Shown: positions 9,090-16,230 of the stretch, piece after piece
Numbering within the stretch: position 1 is the stretch's first letter
Layout: each line of letters begins with the position of its first letter
From: Bacteroidetes bacterium 2013_40CM_41_45
Lineage (GTDB): Bacteria; Bacteroidota; Bacteroidia; AKYH767-A; 2013-40CM-41-45
Length of the DNA: 64,000 nt
Assembly (NCBI GenBank): GCA_002215675.1
Contig: NGFH01000005.1
Location: 186,001-250,000 of the forward strand
Direction of reading: 5' to 3'
Position numbers and translations under genes: made by a program
The notes under the pieces: generated by a model
What the model saw: the letters and a program-made list of their open reading frames with translations, nothing else
Told to the model about the DNA's origin: nothing
The model's database searches: none

Positions 9090-10216
9090 GTGAACCCGAA
9101 AAAAAAAGGGGAATCAGAAAAATACTGATAAAACCTTTTTTTCTTTTCCTGAATGCTGTTTTTATTTTTTTGCTGCTGCTCTCCTACGCCGCGTCTAAAA
9201 TCAGCCCTGACAAATTTTGGCCGCTGGCATTTACAGGGCTTGCGTATCCTCTTTTACTGGCAGCTAATATTTTTTTTGTGGTGTGGTGGCTTGTCTTCAG
9301 AAAAAGATATTTTCTCCTTTCATTAGTGGCGATTGTTGCCGGTTACAGTCAGCTAACATCAACTTTTGCATTTCATTTTTCCGGTACGGCTCATTCTGAT
9401 ACTGCAAGTTCCGCGCTCAAACTGATGACGTACAATGTCCGCCTGTTTGACTTGTACAACTGGACGCATAATCTTGAAACCCGCGAAAATATTTTCGGGA
9501 TGCTTAAAAAAGAAGCGCCCGATATTCTTTGCCTTCAGGAATTTTACCAGTCGGACGGAACTCCATTTGATAACCTGGCAAAGTTGGAAAAAGAGCTTCG
9601 TACAAAAAATATCCATGTCGATTATTCGCACACCGAGAGGATACGCGACCACTGGGGCATTGCCACATGCAGCATATACCCGATTATAAACCGCAAAACT
9701 ATTCGCATCGGATATCGCGGAGGAAACTTGTGTCTTGCTACAGATGTTATCAAAGGCAGCGATACAATTCGCATTTTTAATGTGCACCTGGAATCAATAC
9801 GGTTTATGCCGGAGGATTACAAATTTGTGGAGAACTTTGGCAGCGATAAAGAATCGCAGGAACTGGAAAGTTCGAAGCGCATTCTAAGAAAACTCAGAAT
9901 TGCAGCGCAGCGCAGGGCAAGGCAAGCCGAAGAATTAAAGAAAGAAATTAAAAACTCTCCTTACAAGGTAATTGTATGCGGTGACTTTAATGATACGCCT
10001 TCATCCTATACATACAGCACGGTAAGAGAGGGGTTGCACGATGCTTTTATGGTTAGCGGAACAGGAATGTCGGGAACGTATGCAGGGAACCTTCCCTCGT
10101 TCAGGATTGATTATATACTCTACGACAAAAAGTTTTCCTCATATGGATATAAGGTAATTCACAAAGATTTTTCTGACCACTACCCGGTGCAGTGCTTTAT
10201 TGAAACGAGAAAATAA
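9086..10216 (+). CDS. Endonuclease/exonuclease/phosphatase (EEP) family membrane protein
   Basis: This 376-residue protein has about three N-terminal transmembrane helices (~15-105), followed by an EEP-fold domain. Motifs of the DNase I/exonuclease III superfamily are visible in order: LKLMTYNVRLFDL, DILCLQEFYQ, HLESIRF, VIVCGDFNDTP and a final DYILYD...SDHYPVQ. These correspond to the metal- and phosphate-binding Asn, Glu, Asp-Asn and Asp-His residues. The domain probably faces the periplasm. Members of this family hydrolyse phosphodiesters or phospholipid/inositol phosphates, and the exact substrate cannot be assigned. It overlaps the rhomboid stop by 4 bp. Confidence 0.85.
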   Translation: MSEPEKKRGIRKILIKPFFLFLNAVFIFLLLLSYAASKISPDKFWPLAFTGLAYPLLLAANIFFVVWWLVFRKRYFLLSLVAIVAGYSQLTSTFAFHFSGTAHSDTASSALKLMTYNVRLFDLYNWTHNLETRENIFGMLKKEAPDILCLQEFYQSDGTPFDNLAKLEKELRTKNIHVDYSHTERIRDHWGIATCSIYPIINRKTIRIGYRGGNLCLATDVIKGSDTIRIFNVHLESIRFMPEDYKFVENFGSDKESQELESSKRILRKLRIAAQRRARQAEELKKEIKNSPYKVIVCGDFNDTPSSYTYSTVREGLHDAFMVSGTGMSGTYAGNLPSFRIDYILYDKKFSSYGYKVIHKDFSDHYPVQCFIETRK

Positions 10217-10230
10217 AAGGAATCGAACAG

Positions 10231-11469
10231 CTATGCGACTTTCAGTTTTGTCATTCCTGATTTATTCAGTTTCTCGTGCGCATATGCAAGAGTAACAGAA
10301 AAATCTTTTATAGTTTTATCTGAAGGCAATTCAAACATAGCATCAAGCATAATGGCTTCGCAAATAGAGCGCAGCCCCCGTGCGCCCAGTTTAAATTCAA
10401 TTGCCTTGTCGACAATAAATTCAAGAACAGGTTTATCAAATGAAATTTTGATTCCCTCCATCTCAAAAAGTTTTTCATACTGCTTGAGCAGGGCATTCCT
10501 GGGTTCGGTGAGAATAGCAAGAAGCGCTTCTCTATCCAATGGAAGCAGGTGCGAAACAACCGGCAGGCGGCCAATCAGCTCGGGAATCAAACCAAAACTT
10601 TTTAAATCTGCCGGGGAAATATGCTTGAGCATATTTTCTTTTTCGAACGATGCATTCTGATGTGAAGCTGTATAACCGATGGTCTGCGCTTTGAGACGCG
10701 ATGCAATTTTCTTTTCTATCCCGTCAAACGCGCCACCGCATATAAATAAAATATTCTGAGTATTAATCTGAATCATTTTTTGCTCGGGATGTTTGCGCCC
10801 GCCCTGGGGAGGAACATTGACAACCGAACCTTCGAGCAATTTCAACAGCGCCTGCTGCACTCCTTCTCCTGACACGTCGCGCGTGATGGAAGGATTGTCA
10901 CCCTTGCGTGCAATTTTGTCTATCTCATCTATATAAACAATGCCACGCTCTGCTGAAGCAACATCATAATCGGCTACCTGCAACAGGCGGACCAAAATAC
11001 TTTCAACGTCTTCGCCTACATATCCTGCCTCGGTGAGCACCGTAGCATCGGCAATGCAGAAAGGAACATTCAGGATGCGGGCAATGGTTCGTGCAAGCAG
11101 CGTTTTGCCTGTACCGGTTTCACCCACAAGAATAATATTAGATTTTTCTATTTCAACATCTTCTTTCTTCTTAAATTTCTGGGAGATGCGCTTGTAGTGA
11201 TTATATACCGCAACCGAAATAACTTTTTTTGCTTCCTCCTGCCCTATTACATATTGGTCAAGAAATTTTTTTATTTCATATGGTTTGTGAAGCGAAAGCT
11301 GGTGCTGAATACTCGTTTTGCTTTTTACGCTAAGCTCGTCATTGAGAATATGCTGCGCCTGCTGAATGCACTGGTCGCAAATATGCCCGGTGATGCCCGC
11401 AATAAGAACAAACGCTTCGTTTTTATCGCGTCCACAAAAAGAACACTTTATGTCTTTGGTTGTTTTCAT
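10231..11469 (-). CDS. clpX: ATP-dependent Clp protease ATP-binding subunit ClpX
   Basis: This 412-residue AAA+ unfoldase has an N-terminal zinc-binding domain (Cys9, Cys12, Cys31, Cys34), Walker A GETGTGKT (116-123), a pore loop GYVGED (149-154), Walker B IVYIDEID (~177-184) and the C-terminal small AAA domain. ClpX recognises and unfolds tagged proteins and threads them into ClpP. It lies downstream of clpP and trigger factor on the same strand, the common tig-clpP-clpX order, but with 110 bp between clpP and clpX. Start is the first ATG, directly before the zinc finger. Confidence 0.98.
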   Translation of the reverse strand: MKTTKDIKCSFCGRDKNEAFVLIAGITGHICDQCIQQAQHILNDELSVKSKTSIQHQLSLHKPYEIKKFLDQYVIGQEEAKKVISVAVYNHYKRISQKFKKKEDVEIEKSNIILVGETGTGKTLLARTIARILNVPFCIADATVLTEAGYVGEDVESILVRLLQVADYDVASAERGIVYIDEIDKIARKGDNPSITRDVSGEGVQQALLKLLEGSVVNVPPQGGRKHPEQKMIQINTQNILFICGGAFDGIEKKIASRLKAQTIGYTASHQNASFEKENMLKHISPADLKSFGLIPELIGRLPVVSHLLPLDREALLAILTEPRNALLKQYEKLFEMEGIKISFDKPVLEFIVDKAIEFKLGARGLRSICEAIMLDAMFELPSDKTIKDFSVTLAYAHEKLNKSGMTKLKVA

Positions 11470-11579
11470 AAATTATCATTAGCGAATGGACACGAATATA
11501 CGAATCTTAGCTAAATACACAAGGAATATGATTACTATTTTACGATTAAAAATCAGGCTTTATTTCTATAACGTATAGC

Positions 11580-12263
11580 TTATTTCGGCTTGCTACGCAC
11601 AAGAACCTCGTCAATCATTCCATACTCTTTGGCTTCATCGGCTGTCATCCAGAAATCGCGGTCCCCATCTTTCTGAACTTTTTCGAAATCCTGTTTCGAG
11701 TGCAAGGAGATAATTTCATACAATTCTTTTTTCAGCTTCATAATTTCGCGGGCGGTAATTTCTATATCAGATGCCTGTCCTTCTGCTCCGCCCATGGGTT
11801 GATGAATCATGACTCGCGCATGTTTTAATGCCGTTCTCTTTCCGGCTGAGCCGGCACATAAAAGCACGGCAGACATAGATGCGGCCATACCGGTGCAGAT
11901 GGTTGCAATGTCGGGATTGATATACTGCATGGTATCATAAATGCCGAGTCCGGCATACACCGAACCGCCCGGAGAGTTTAGATAAATCTGGATATCTTTT
12001 TTCGCATCTACCGATTCAAGGAAAAGCAACTGCGCCTGGATGATGTTCGCCACATAATCGTTGATGCCCACACCAAGAAAGATAATGCGGTCCATCATCA
12101 GCCGCGAAAAGACATCCATCGTTGCTATGTTTAGCTGCCTTTCTTCAATAATGGTAGGAGATATATATTCTCCATAAACCGATTTTACATACTGGTCAAC
12201 TGTAGAGCTTGGTATGCCCTTGTGCTTGGTAGCGTATTTTCTGAATTCGCTTTTAAGATTCAT
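11580..12263 (-). CDS. clpP: ATP-dependent Clp protease proteolytic subunit ClpP
   Basis: This 227-residue serine peptidase of family S14 has the catalytic triad Ser129 (CTGMAASM), His154 (VMIHQP) and Asp199 (VQKDGDRD). The N-terminal ~35 residues form a longer leader than in E. coli ClpP and may be a propeptide removed by self-processing. It forms the tetradecameric chamber that works with ClpX encoded next door. A 7-bp-periodic array sits 30 bp upstream of the start codon, and trigger factor lies beyond a small remnant gene. Confidence 0.98.
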   Translation of the reverse strand: MNLKSEFRKYATKHKGIPSSTVDQYVKSVYGEYISPTIIEERQLNIATMDVFSRLMMDRIIFLGVGINDYVANIIQAQLLFLESVDAKKDIQIYLNSPGGSVYAGLGIYDTMQYINPDIATICTGMAASMSAVLLCAGSAGKRTALKHARVMIHQPMGGAEGQASDIEITAREIMKLKKELYEIISLHSKQDFEKVQKDGDRDFWMTADEAKEYGMIDEVLVRSKPK

Positions 12264-12292
12264 ATAATATTTTTTACAATGATAAGAAGTGG

Positions 12293-12341
12293 GTTATGAA
12301 TGATGAATGATGTATGACGAATGATTAATGATGAGTTATGA
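12293..12341 (-). repeat. Heptad array upstream of clpP
   Basis: Seven consecutive 7-bp units, mostly ATGATGA variants bounded by GTTATGA on both sides (+ strand), with no break in periodicity. The array lies 30-78 bp upstream of the clpP start and runs into the stop region of the adjacent remnant gene. Confidence 0.85.
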
Positions 12342-12518
12342 ATTTCTAATTTTTCCTTTTGCGGTGAGAATGGATGAACGAATGATCTTTAAAAGTTCTG
12401 TTGCCTGCTGCGATAAGCTGTTAAATTCTTTCTTCTCGATTAGTATTTTATGATTCTTTATTATTTCTATAGCAAACAAAAACGTTTTATCTCTAAGTAC
12501 ATTTCTTTTCTCATTCAT
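12336..12518 (-). pseudogene. Remnant of a four-helix-bundle (23S rRNA intervening-sequence type) protein
   Basis: The 60-codon frame begins like the four-helix-bundle family common in Bacteroidota (MNEKRNVLRDKTFLFAIEII, then a KKEF motif) and ends like that family's last helix (ATELLKIIRSSILTAK). The ~60 residues expected between these ends, normally SxQLLRSGTSIGAN...E..., are missing. I read it as an in-frame internal deletion that left a head-to-tail fusion. It lies between two 7-bp-periodic arrays, which may have mediated or accompanied the loss. Family recognition is from memory of the consensus. It could still be expressed as a short helical peptide. Confidence 0.6.
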
Positions 12519-12542
12519 CTCTCATATTTCATAACTCATCGT
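12515..12542 (-). repeat. Heptad array between trigger factor stop and the remnant gene
   Basis: Four 7-bp units on the + strand (TCATCTC, TCATATT, TCATAAC, TCATCGT). The array includes the last base of the trigger factor stop codon and the first bases of the remnant gene's start codon. Confidence 0.75.
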
Positions 12543-13972
12543 TAATGAGCATGTTCGTGTTCATGTTCATGGTTATGTTCATGTTCATGCTCGTGCTGAT
12601 GCTCGTTTACAATTTTGAGAAAGTCATCGTACGCGATTTCCTGTTCTTTAACGGGGGTATTCATTTTGTATTGTTCGATGGCTTTATCGTCCAGGATTCT
12701 TTCGATAATATTTTCCGAAATCTTTTTATCGCTCAGGTATTGCTTTGACAGTTCCTGCATTTTGTCTTCGGGCACTTCATAAATTCCATAACGGGAAAAC
12801 TGGCTGAGCACGAGTTGCCGTGCAACCGCGTTCTTTTCTTCGTCAGTGATATTTATGTTATACGTTTCTACCATTTTATCCCGTAAAAGTTTCCATCGGA
12901 GCTCCTCGGCTTGCTGAACAAATTCCTTTTCAACGGTTTCCATAGTTACCGGTTGTTCTGAAGCAGTCATCATCCAGCGTTTCAGAAAATCTGCCGGCAA
13001 TGCAATGGGGTTTGAAGCCAGCATGGTATGCCGCACATTATGATTCAGAAACCTGGTGTTATCCCGCGATAGATATTTTTCATAATCACTCTTCACTTTG
13101 TCCCTGAAATCTTTTTCGTTGGTGATAGCCGAATCGGTAAGCGTTTCACCTGTTCTCACCGGTGTGCCGGCATATTTGTCGAACAGCTCTTGCCCGATGG
13201 GAAGCTTTTCAAGATGATTTATAGTTTTAACCGTGAACCGGTAATCAGAATTCAACTGAGGAGCATCCTTTTTCAGGTTTAGCATCAGCAATACTTCCGC
13301 TTCATTGTCCAATGCTTTTATCGGATTAAAGTTTACGGTGCCTTCTTTTTGCAGACCGATAAATTTCTTTTTCTCTTCCTCATTCTTTACGATTTCACTG
13401 GCAAGAGTTGTAGTTGTATGATGGCCACCGGTTTTCAGTTCTCCGTTTTCATCCAGCTCATTAAAATCACCATAGAGAATATCGCCTTCGCCGGATGTTT
13501 CAGGATACGAATGCTTGCCGAAACGTCTCGTCAGTTCTTCGATGTACTGGTCAGTCATCGCATCGCTGGCTTTAATGGAATAGCTGGTGAGCGGCTCTGA
13601 TGGATAACGGATTTCAAATTCGGGAACGTGTCCTATCTCGTATTCAAAATCAAAATCCGATGGATTATCCCAATCGTGCGTTGCGTCATTATCTTTCGGA
13701 ATAGGGTTGCCGATAAATTTTATTTTATTCTCAGAAAGAAATTTGTAAAGGGAATTGCTTAGCATTTTATTAAGCTCTTCAATAAGAACCGTTCTGCCAA
13801 AACGCTTGCGCACTATATCAAAAGGCGCTTTGCCCGGACGAAAACCGGGAATAGAAATGCTCCGATGGATTTTCTTCAGCTCGGTTTCTACGTTGGGTTT
13901 ATAGTCCTCGGGAGTAAGATGAATCTTGATAAAGGAGCTTAGTTCGGTATTCTTTTCCTGGGTTATATTCAT
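12542..13972 (-). CDS. tig: Trigger factor with histidine-rich C-terminal tail
   Basis: This ribosome-associated chaperone is 476 residues long when started at ATG 13970-13972 (MNITQEKN). A longer open frame exists upstream but reads through the defective tRNA-Leu copy, so I reject it. The ribosome-binding domain contains the signature GFRPGKAP at 43-50. The middle region, where a FKBP-type PPIase domain sits in other phyla, is divergent. The C-terminal substrate-binding arms end with a tail of alternating His and Glu (about the last 20 residues, at least 9 His), which would bind divalent metal. The gene leads a clpP-clpX group. Heptad arrays sit 10 bp upstream of the start and at the stop. 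Confidence 0.95.
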   Translation of the reverse strand: MNITQEKNTELSSFIKIHLTPEDYKPNVETELKKIHRSISIPGFRPGKAPFDIVRKRFGRTVLIEELNKMLSNSLYKFLSENKIKFIGNPIPKDNDATHDWDNPSDFDFEYEIGHVPEFEIRYPSEPLTSYSIKASDAMTDQYIEELTRRFGKHSYPETSGEGDILYGDFNELDENGELKTGGHHTTTTLASEIVKNEEEKKKFIGLQKEGTVNFNPIKALDNEAEVLLMLNLKKDAPQLNSDYRFTVKTINHLEKLPIGQELFDKYAGTPVRTGETLTDSAITNEKDFRDKVKSDYEKYLSRDNTRFLNHNVRHTMLASNPIALPADFLKRWMMTASEQPVTMETVEKEFVQQAEELRWKLLRDKMVETYNINITDEEKNAVARQLVLSQFSRYGIYEVPEDKMQELSKQYLSDKKISENIIERILDDKAIEQYKMNTPVKEQEIAYDDFLKIVNEHQHEHEHEHNHEHEHEHAH

Positions 13973-13981
13973 GTCTGAATA

Positions 13982-14068
13982 GTTATACGTTACAAGTTTA
14001 TACGTTATACGGCTATCTGCGCTTACCTGAGAATTTCTAATAACTGGTAACGTATAACATATAATTTT
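13982..14068 (-). repeat. Paired heptad arrays upstream of trigger factor
   Basis: Bases 13982-14010 read GTTATAC, GTTACAA, GTTTATAC, GTTATAC. Bases 14041-14068 carry the same family in inverted orientation (TAACTGG, TAACGTA, TAACATA, then TAATTTT). The inner array ends 10 bp before the tig start codon. The two could pair as a long imperfect hairpin. Confidence 0.75.
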
Positions 14069-14073
14069 TTCCG

Positions 14074-14140
14074 TGCGGGCGGAGGGACTCGAACCCACAT
14101 GCCGTTAAGCGTCCCGATGTTTCAATCGGGATGCGTCTGC
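14074..14140 (-). pseudogene. Defective tRNA-Leu copy with the anticodon arm replaced by a palindrome
   Basis: Bases 14074-14111 match 14214-14251 of the intact tRNA-Leu (acceptor 3' strand, T arm, variable arm; 38 bp). Bases 14132-14140 match its D-arm segment at 14269-14277. Between them, the 17-bp anticodon arm of the real tRNA is replaced by TCCCGATGTTTCAATCGGGA (14112-14131), a 7-bp-stem palindrome. The 5' acceptor strand and most of the D arm are absent, so no functional tRNA can form. It lies 140 bp downstream of the real gene in the tRNA's reading direction. Confidence 0.85.
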
Positions 14141-14213
14141 ACTTTCTAATATATTATTATTGCGTTCAATTTTTGAATTTAAAGCGTATAGTTTTCCTGT
14201 CATTTTCTATTCG

Positions 14214-14295
14214 TGCGGGCGGAGGGACTCGAACCCACATGCCGTTAAGCGCCAGATTCTAAGTCTGGTGCGTCTGCCAGTTTCGCCACGCCCGC
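14214..14295 (-). tRNA. tRNA-Leu (UAG anticodon)
   Basis: Reading the - strand, GCGGGCG pairs with CGCCCGC in the acceptor stem, followed by discriminator A. The anticodon stem CCAGA/TCTGG holds loop CTTAGAA, giving anticodon TAG (reads CUA). A class II variable arm (CGCTTAACGGCATG) and a T arm with GTTCGAGTC are present. CCA is not encoded. It is 82 bases long and has a defective partial copy 3' of it. Confidence 0.95.
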
Positions 14296-14331
14296 ATTGA
14301 TTGTTTTAAGTTTTGGCGGGCAAAGATAATT

Positions 14332-14366
14332 GATTTGAGTGATGAGTGATAAGTGATAAGATAACA
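14332..14366 (-). repeat. Heptad array upstream of tRNA-Leu
   Basis: Five 7-bp units on the + strand (GATTTGA, GTGATGA, GTGATAA twice, GATAACA). The array is 37 bp upstream of the 5' end of tRNA-Leu in its reading direction. The rest of 14296-14442 shows nothing I can name. Confidence 0.7.
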
Positions 14367-14442
14367 TGAATACTTTAAATTGCTAGCAAAAAGAAACAGA
14401 AAATAGTTAATGATTATACCTTCATAATTAATCGTTCACATC

Positions 14443-15105
14443 TCATCGCTTATTAAACACATACTGAATCATATTAGCTCCCATCCTAAGTGCTTGTTGC
14501 CGCACCTCGGGAGTATCATGATGTATTTCGGGCGACTCCCATCCATCGCCTAAATCACATTCATAATCAAAAAAACATACCAGTCGCCCTTCAAAAATTA
14601 AACCAAAACCTTGCGCCGGTTTGCCGTCATGCTCGTGAATTTTTGGAGGCCCGTTAGGGAAATCAAATTTTTGGTGATAGACAGGATGCGAAAAAGGAAG
14701 CTCTACAAAATCCAGTTCGGGAAAAACCTTTTTCATCTGGGGCCTAACGTAAGGACTCAATCCGTAATTGTCAGAGATGTGAAGAAACCCGCCCGCCACC
14801 AGGTATTTACGCAGGTTTTCCGCCTCCTGCGTATTGAAGACAAAATTTCCGTGGCCAGTCATGTGCACAAAAGGATAATTAAAAATCTCCGGGCTGCCCG
14901 GCTCCACAATCGCCTGTTCGGGAGAAATATTGGTGTTAATATTATCGTTGCAAAACTTGATGAGGTTGGGAAGCGATGTTTCAAGATTCGCATACCAGTC
15001 TCCTCCGCCACCATATTTAAGCAAAGCAATCTGAACCGTTGGCTCGGCAGAAAAAGATGAGAAAAGAAAAATGCAGAGCGCTGATATTAAGATATTTCTT
15101 TTCAT
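14443..15105 (-). CDS. DUF4159 domain-containing secreted protein
   Basis: This 220-residue protein has a signal peptide (MKRNILISALCIFLFSSFS) followed by one DUF4159 domain with VQIALLKYGGGGDWY, FNYPFVHMTGHGNF, YLVAGGFLHISDNYGL and ending MGANMIQYVF. DUF4159 resembles a glutamine-amidotransferase-like fold without a demonstrated activity. In Bacteroidota it often sits near gliding or envelope genes. It is 6 bp upstream of the - strand stop side of rsmE's neighbour region (rsmE ends at 15112), so it is likely the last gene of an rsmE-DUF4159 transcript. Function is unknown. Confidence 0.88.
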   Translation of the reverse strand: MKRNILISALCIFLFSSFSAEPTVQIALLKYGGGGDWYANLETSLPNLIKFCNDNINTNISPEQAIVEPGSPEIFNYPFVHMTGHGNFVFNTQEAENLRKYLVAGGFLHISDNYGLSPYVRPQMKKVFPELDFVELPFSHPVYHQKFDFPNGPPKIHEHDGKPAQGFGLIFEGRLVCFFDYECDLGDGWESPEIHHDTPEVRQQALRMGANMIQYVFNKR

Positions 15106-15111
15106 ACAAAA

Positions 15112-15813
15112 TTACCGGTTTACAAAATTAATCATACTACAGGCAACAATCCCTGCGGTTTCGGTACGCAATTTGCTGCTTCCCAATGAAACAGCGGTGA
15201 AACCGTTTTGCACTGCCGCATTTATTTCGTCTTTACTAAAATCTCCTTCAGGCCCTATAAGTACAGTTGCACCGGAACGCGGTTTACACAAATCTTTTAA
15301 GTGCCCTGATGACACCTCAAGCGTGCAGATAAATTTTTGCTCTTCATTTTTTGATTTAATAAAATCATTGAATGAAACGGCATCGCTAATCTGCGGAAGA
15401 AAAACATTCTGTGACTGTTTGATGGCAGCAATGGCGATATTTTTTAACCGCTCGTGCTTTACTGTTTTTCTTTCTGAATGCTCACAGATGAGCGGAACAA
15501 TTTCATCCACCCCTATTTCTGTTGCTTTCTCAACAAACCATTCAAAGCGGTCGTGGTTTTTAGTTGGTGCGATAGCGATGCATAAATTATAATCTCTTTC
15601 TCTTTCTTTCTTTTCGCGATTGCGGATTTCAACAATGCAATGATGAATTGAATCATCTGTAATTACTGCCTCGGCAAGATTTCCATTTCCATCAGTAATG
15701 TGAATAATACTTCCCTTATGAAGCCGCAGCACTTTTATACAATGCCGCGATTCGTCCTTATCCAGATTCACTGAAGAAGATGAAATATCTTCCCGATAAA
15801 AAAGTGATGTCAT
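15112..15813 (-). CDS. rsmE: 16S rRNA (uracil1498-N3)-methyltransferase RsmE
   Basis: This 233-residue SPOUT-class methyltransferase has an N-terminal PUA-like domain with SRHCIKVLRLHKGSIIHITDGNG, and a trefoil-knot SAM-binding end with VLIGPEGDFSKDEI, SLGSSKLRTETAGI and a short final helix. RsmE methylates U1498 of 16S rRNA. Length and motifs match the family. The start ATG is 39 bp downstream of the stop of a truncated toxin gene, which may supply the transcript. Confidence 0.96.
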   Translation of the reverse strand: MTSLFYREDISSSSVNLDKDESRHCIKVLRLHKGSIIHITDGNGNLAEAVITDDSIHHCIVEIRNREKKERERDYNLCIAIAPTKNHDRFEWFVEKATEIGVDEIVPLICEHSERKTVKHERLKNIAIAAIKQSQNVFLPQISDAVSFNDFIKSKNEEQKFICTLEVSSGHLKDLCKPRSGATVLIGPEGDFSKDEINAAVQNGFTAVSLGSSKLRTETAGIVACSMINFVNR

Positions 15814-15852
15814 ATTTTTCTTCGGCTGACAGATTCAATCAGCTGTTTCAAT

Positions 15853-16014
15853 TCAGCATTTGTAATAGCTGCTGTCTATAGGTGTTCCTATAAACGGACG
15901 GACTGAAAGTTGCTGGTTGAGCCCGGCAAGCTCTTTCTTTAATGAAGGAAATTTTTTAACAAAGCGTTTTGCTTCCTTCTCAAAATTGTGTGTGAGAAGT
16001 ACTCTATACTTCAT
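15853..16014 (-). pseudogene. Truncated RelE/ParE-like toxin
   Basis: ATG at 16012-16014 opens a 53-codon frame beginning MKYRVLLTHNFEKEAKRFVK, followed by KKFPSLKKELAGL and TPIDSSYYKC, then TGA. This matches the first half of RelE/ParE-superfamily mRNA interferase-like toxins, where the text after YYK normally continues KIRLAI...GKSGGARVI. That catalytic beta-sheet half is missing. The start overlaps the antitoxin stop by 11 bp, the usual antitoxin-toxin coupling. I infer a decayed toxin. The frame was identified by direct translation, and the family call rests on remembered consensus. Confidence 0.65.
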
Positions 16015-16222
16015 TCAGAAAATCAGAGAGCGTCCTTACTTTTTTATTCCGCTTTTGAATCAATCTGACTTCCTCCAAAGCATTTTTCAACCCTGACAAA
16101 ACCTCAAGCTTATTCTTCATTCGGATATATTCCTTTTTAAACTGCTCCCATTCATTATTCGGAATAATCACCGATTTGGTTTTACCGGTTCGGTCCGTTA
16201 TGTATTCAATGTGCAACGTCAT
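16004..16222 (-). CDS. Antitoxin-like small protein of a decayed type II TA pair
   Basis: This 72-residue protein starts MTLHIEYITDRTGKTKSVII and contains a central NNEWEQFKKEYIRMKNKLEVL helix. This is the layout of Bacteroidota antitoxins paired with RelE/ParE toxins: a short N-terminal strand for dimerisation or DNA contact, then toxin-wrapping helices. The last 11 bases overlap the start of a truncated toxin frame. It lies 8 bp after the pckA stop, on the same strand. The antitoxin reading frame is intact although its toxin is not. DNA-binding ability cannot be judged. Confidence 0.65.
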   Translation of the reverse strand: MTLHIEYITDRTGKTKSVIIPNNEWEQFKKEYIRMKNKLEVLSGLKNALEEVRLIQKRNKKVRTLSDFLNEV

Positions 16223-16230
16223 AAAATAAA

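Noticed and set aside
13973-14098. N-terminal extension of trigger factor starting at 14098
   Set aside because: It reads through heptad repeats and the defective tRNA-Leu copy; the family start MNITQEKN is at 13972.
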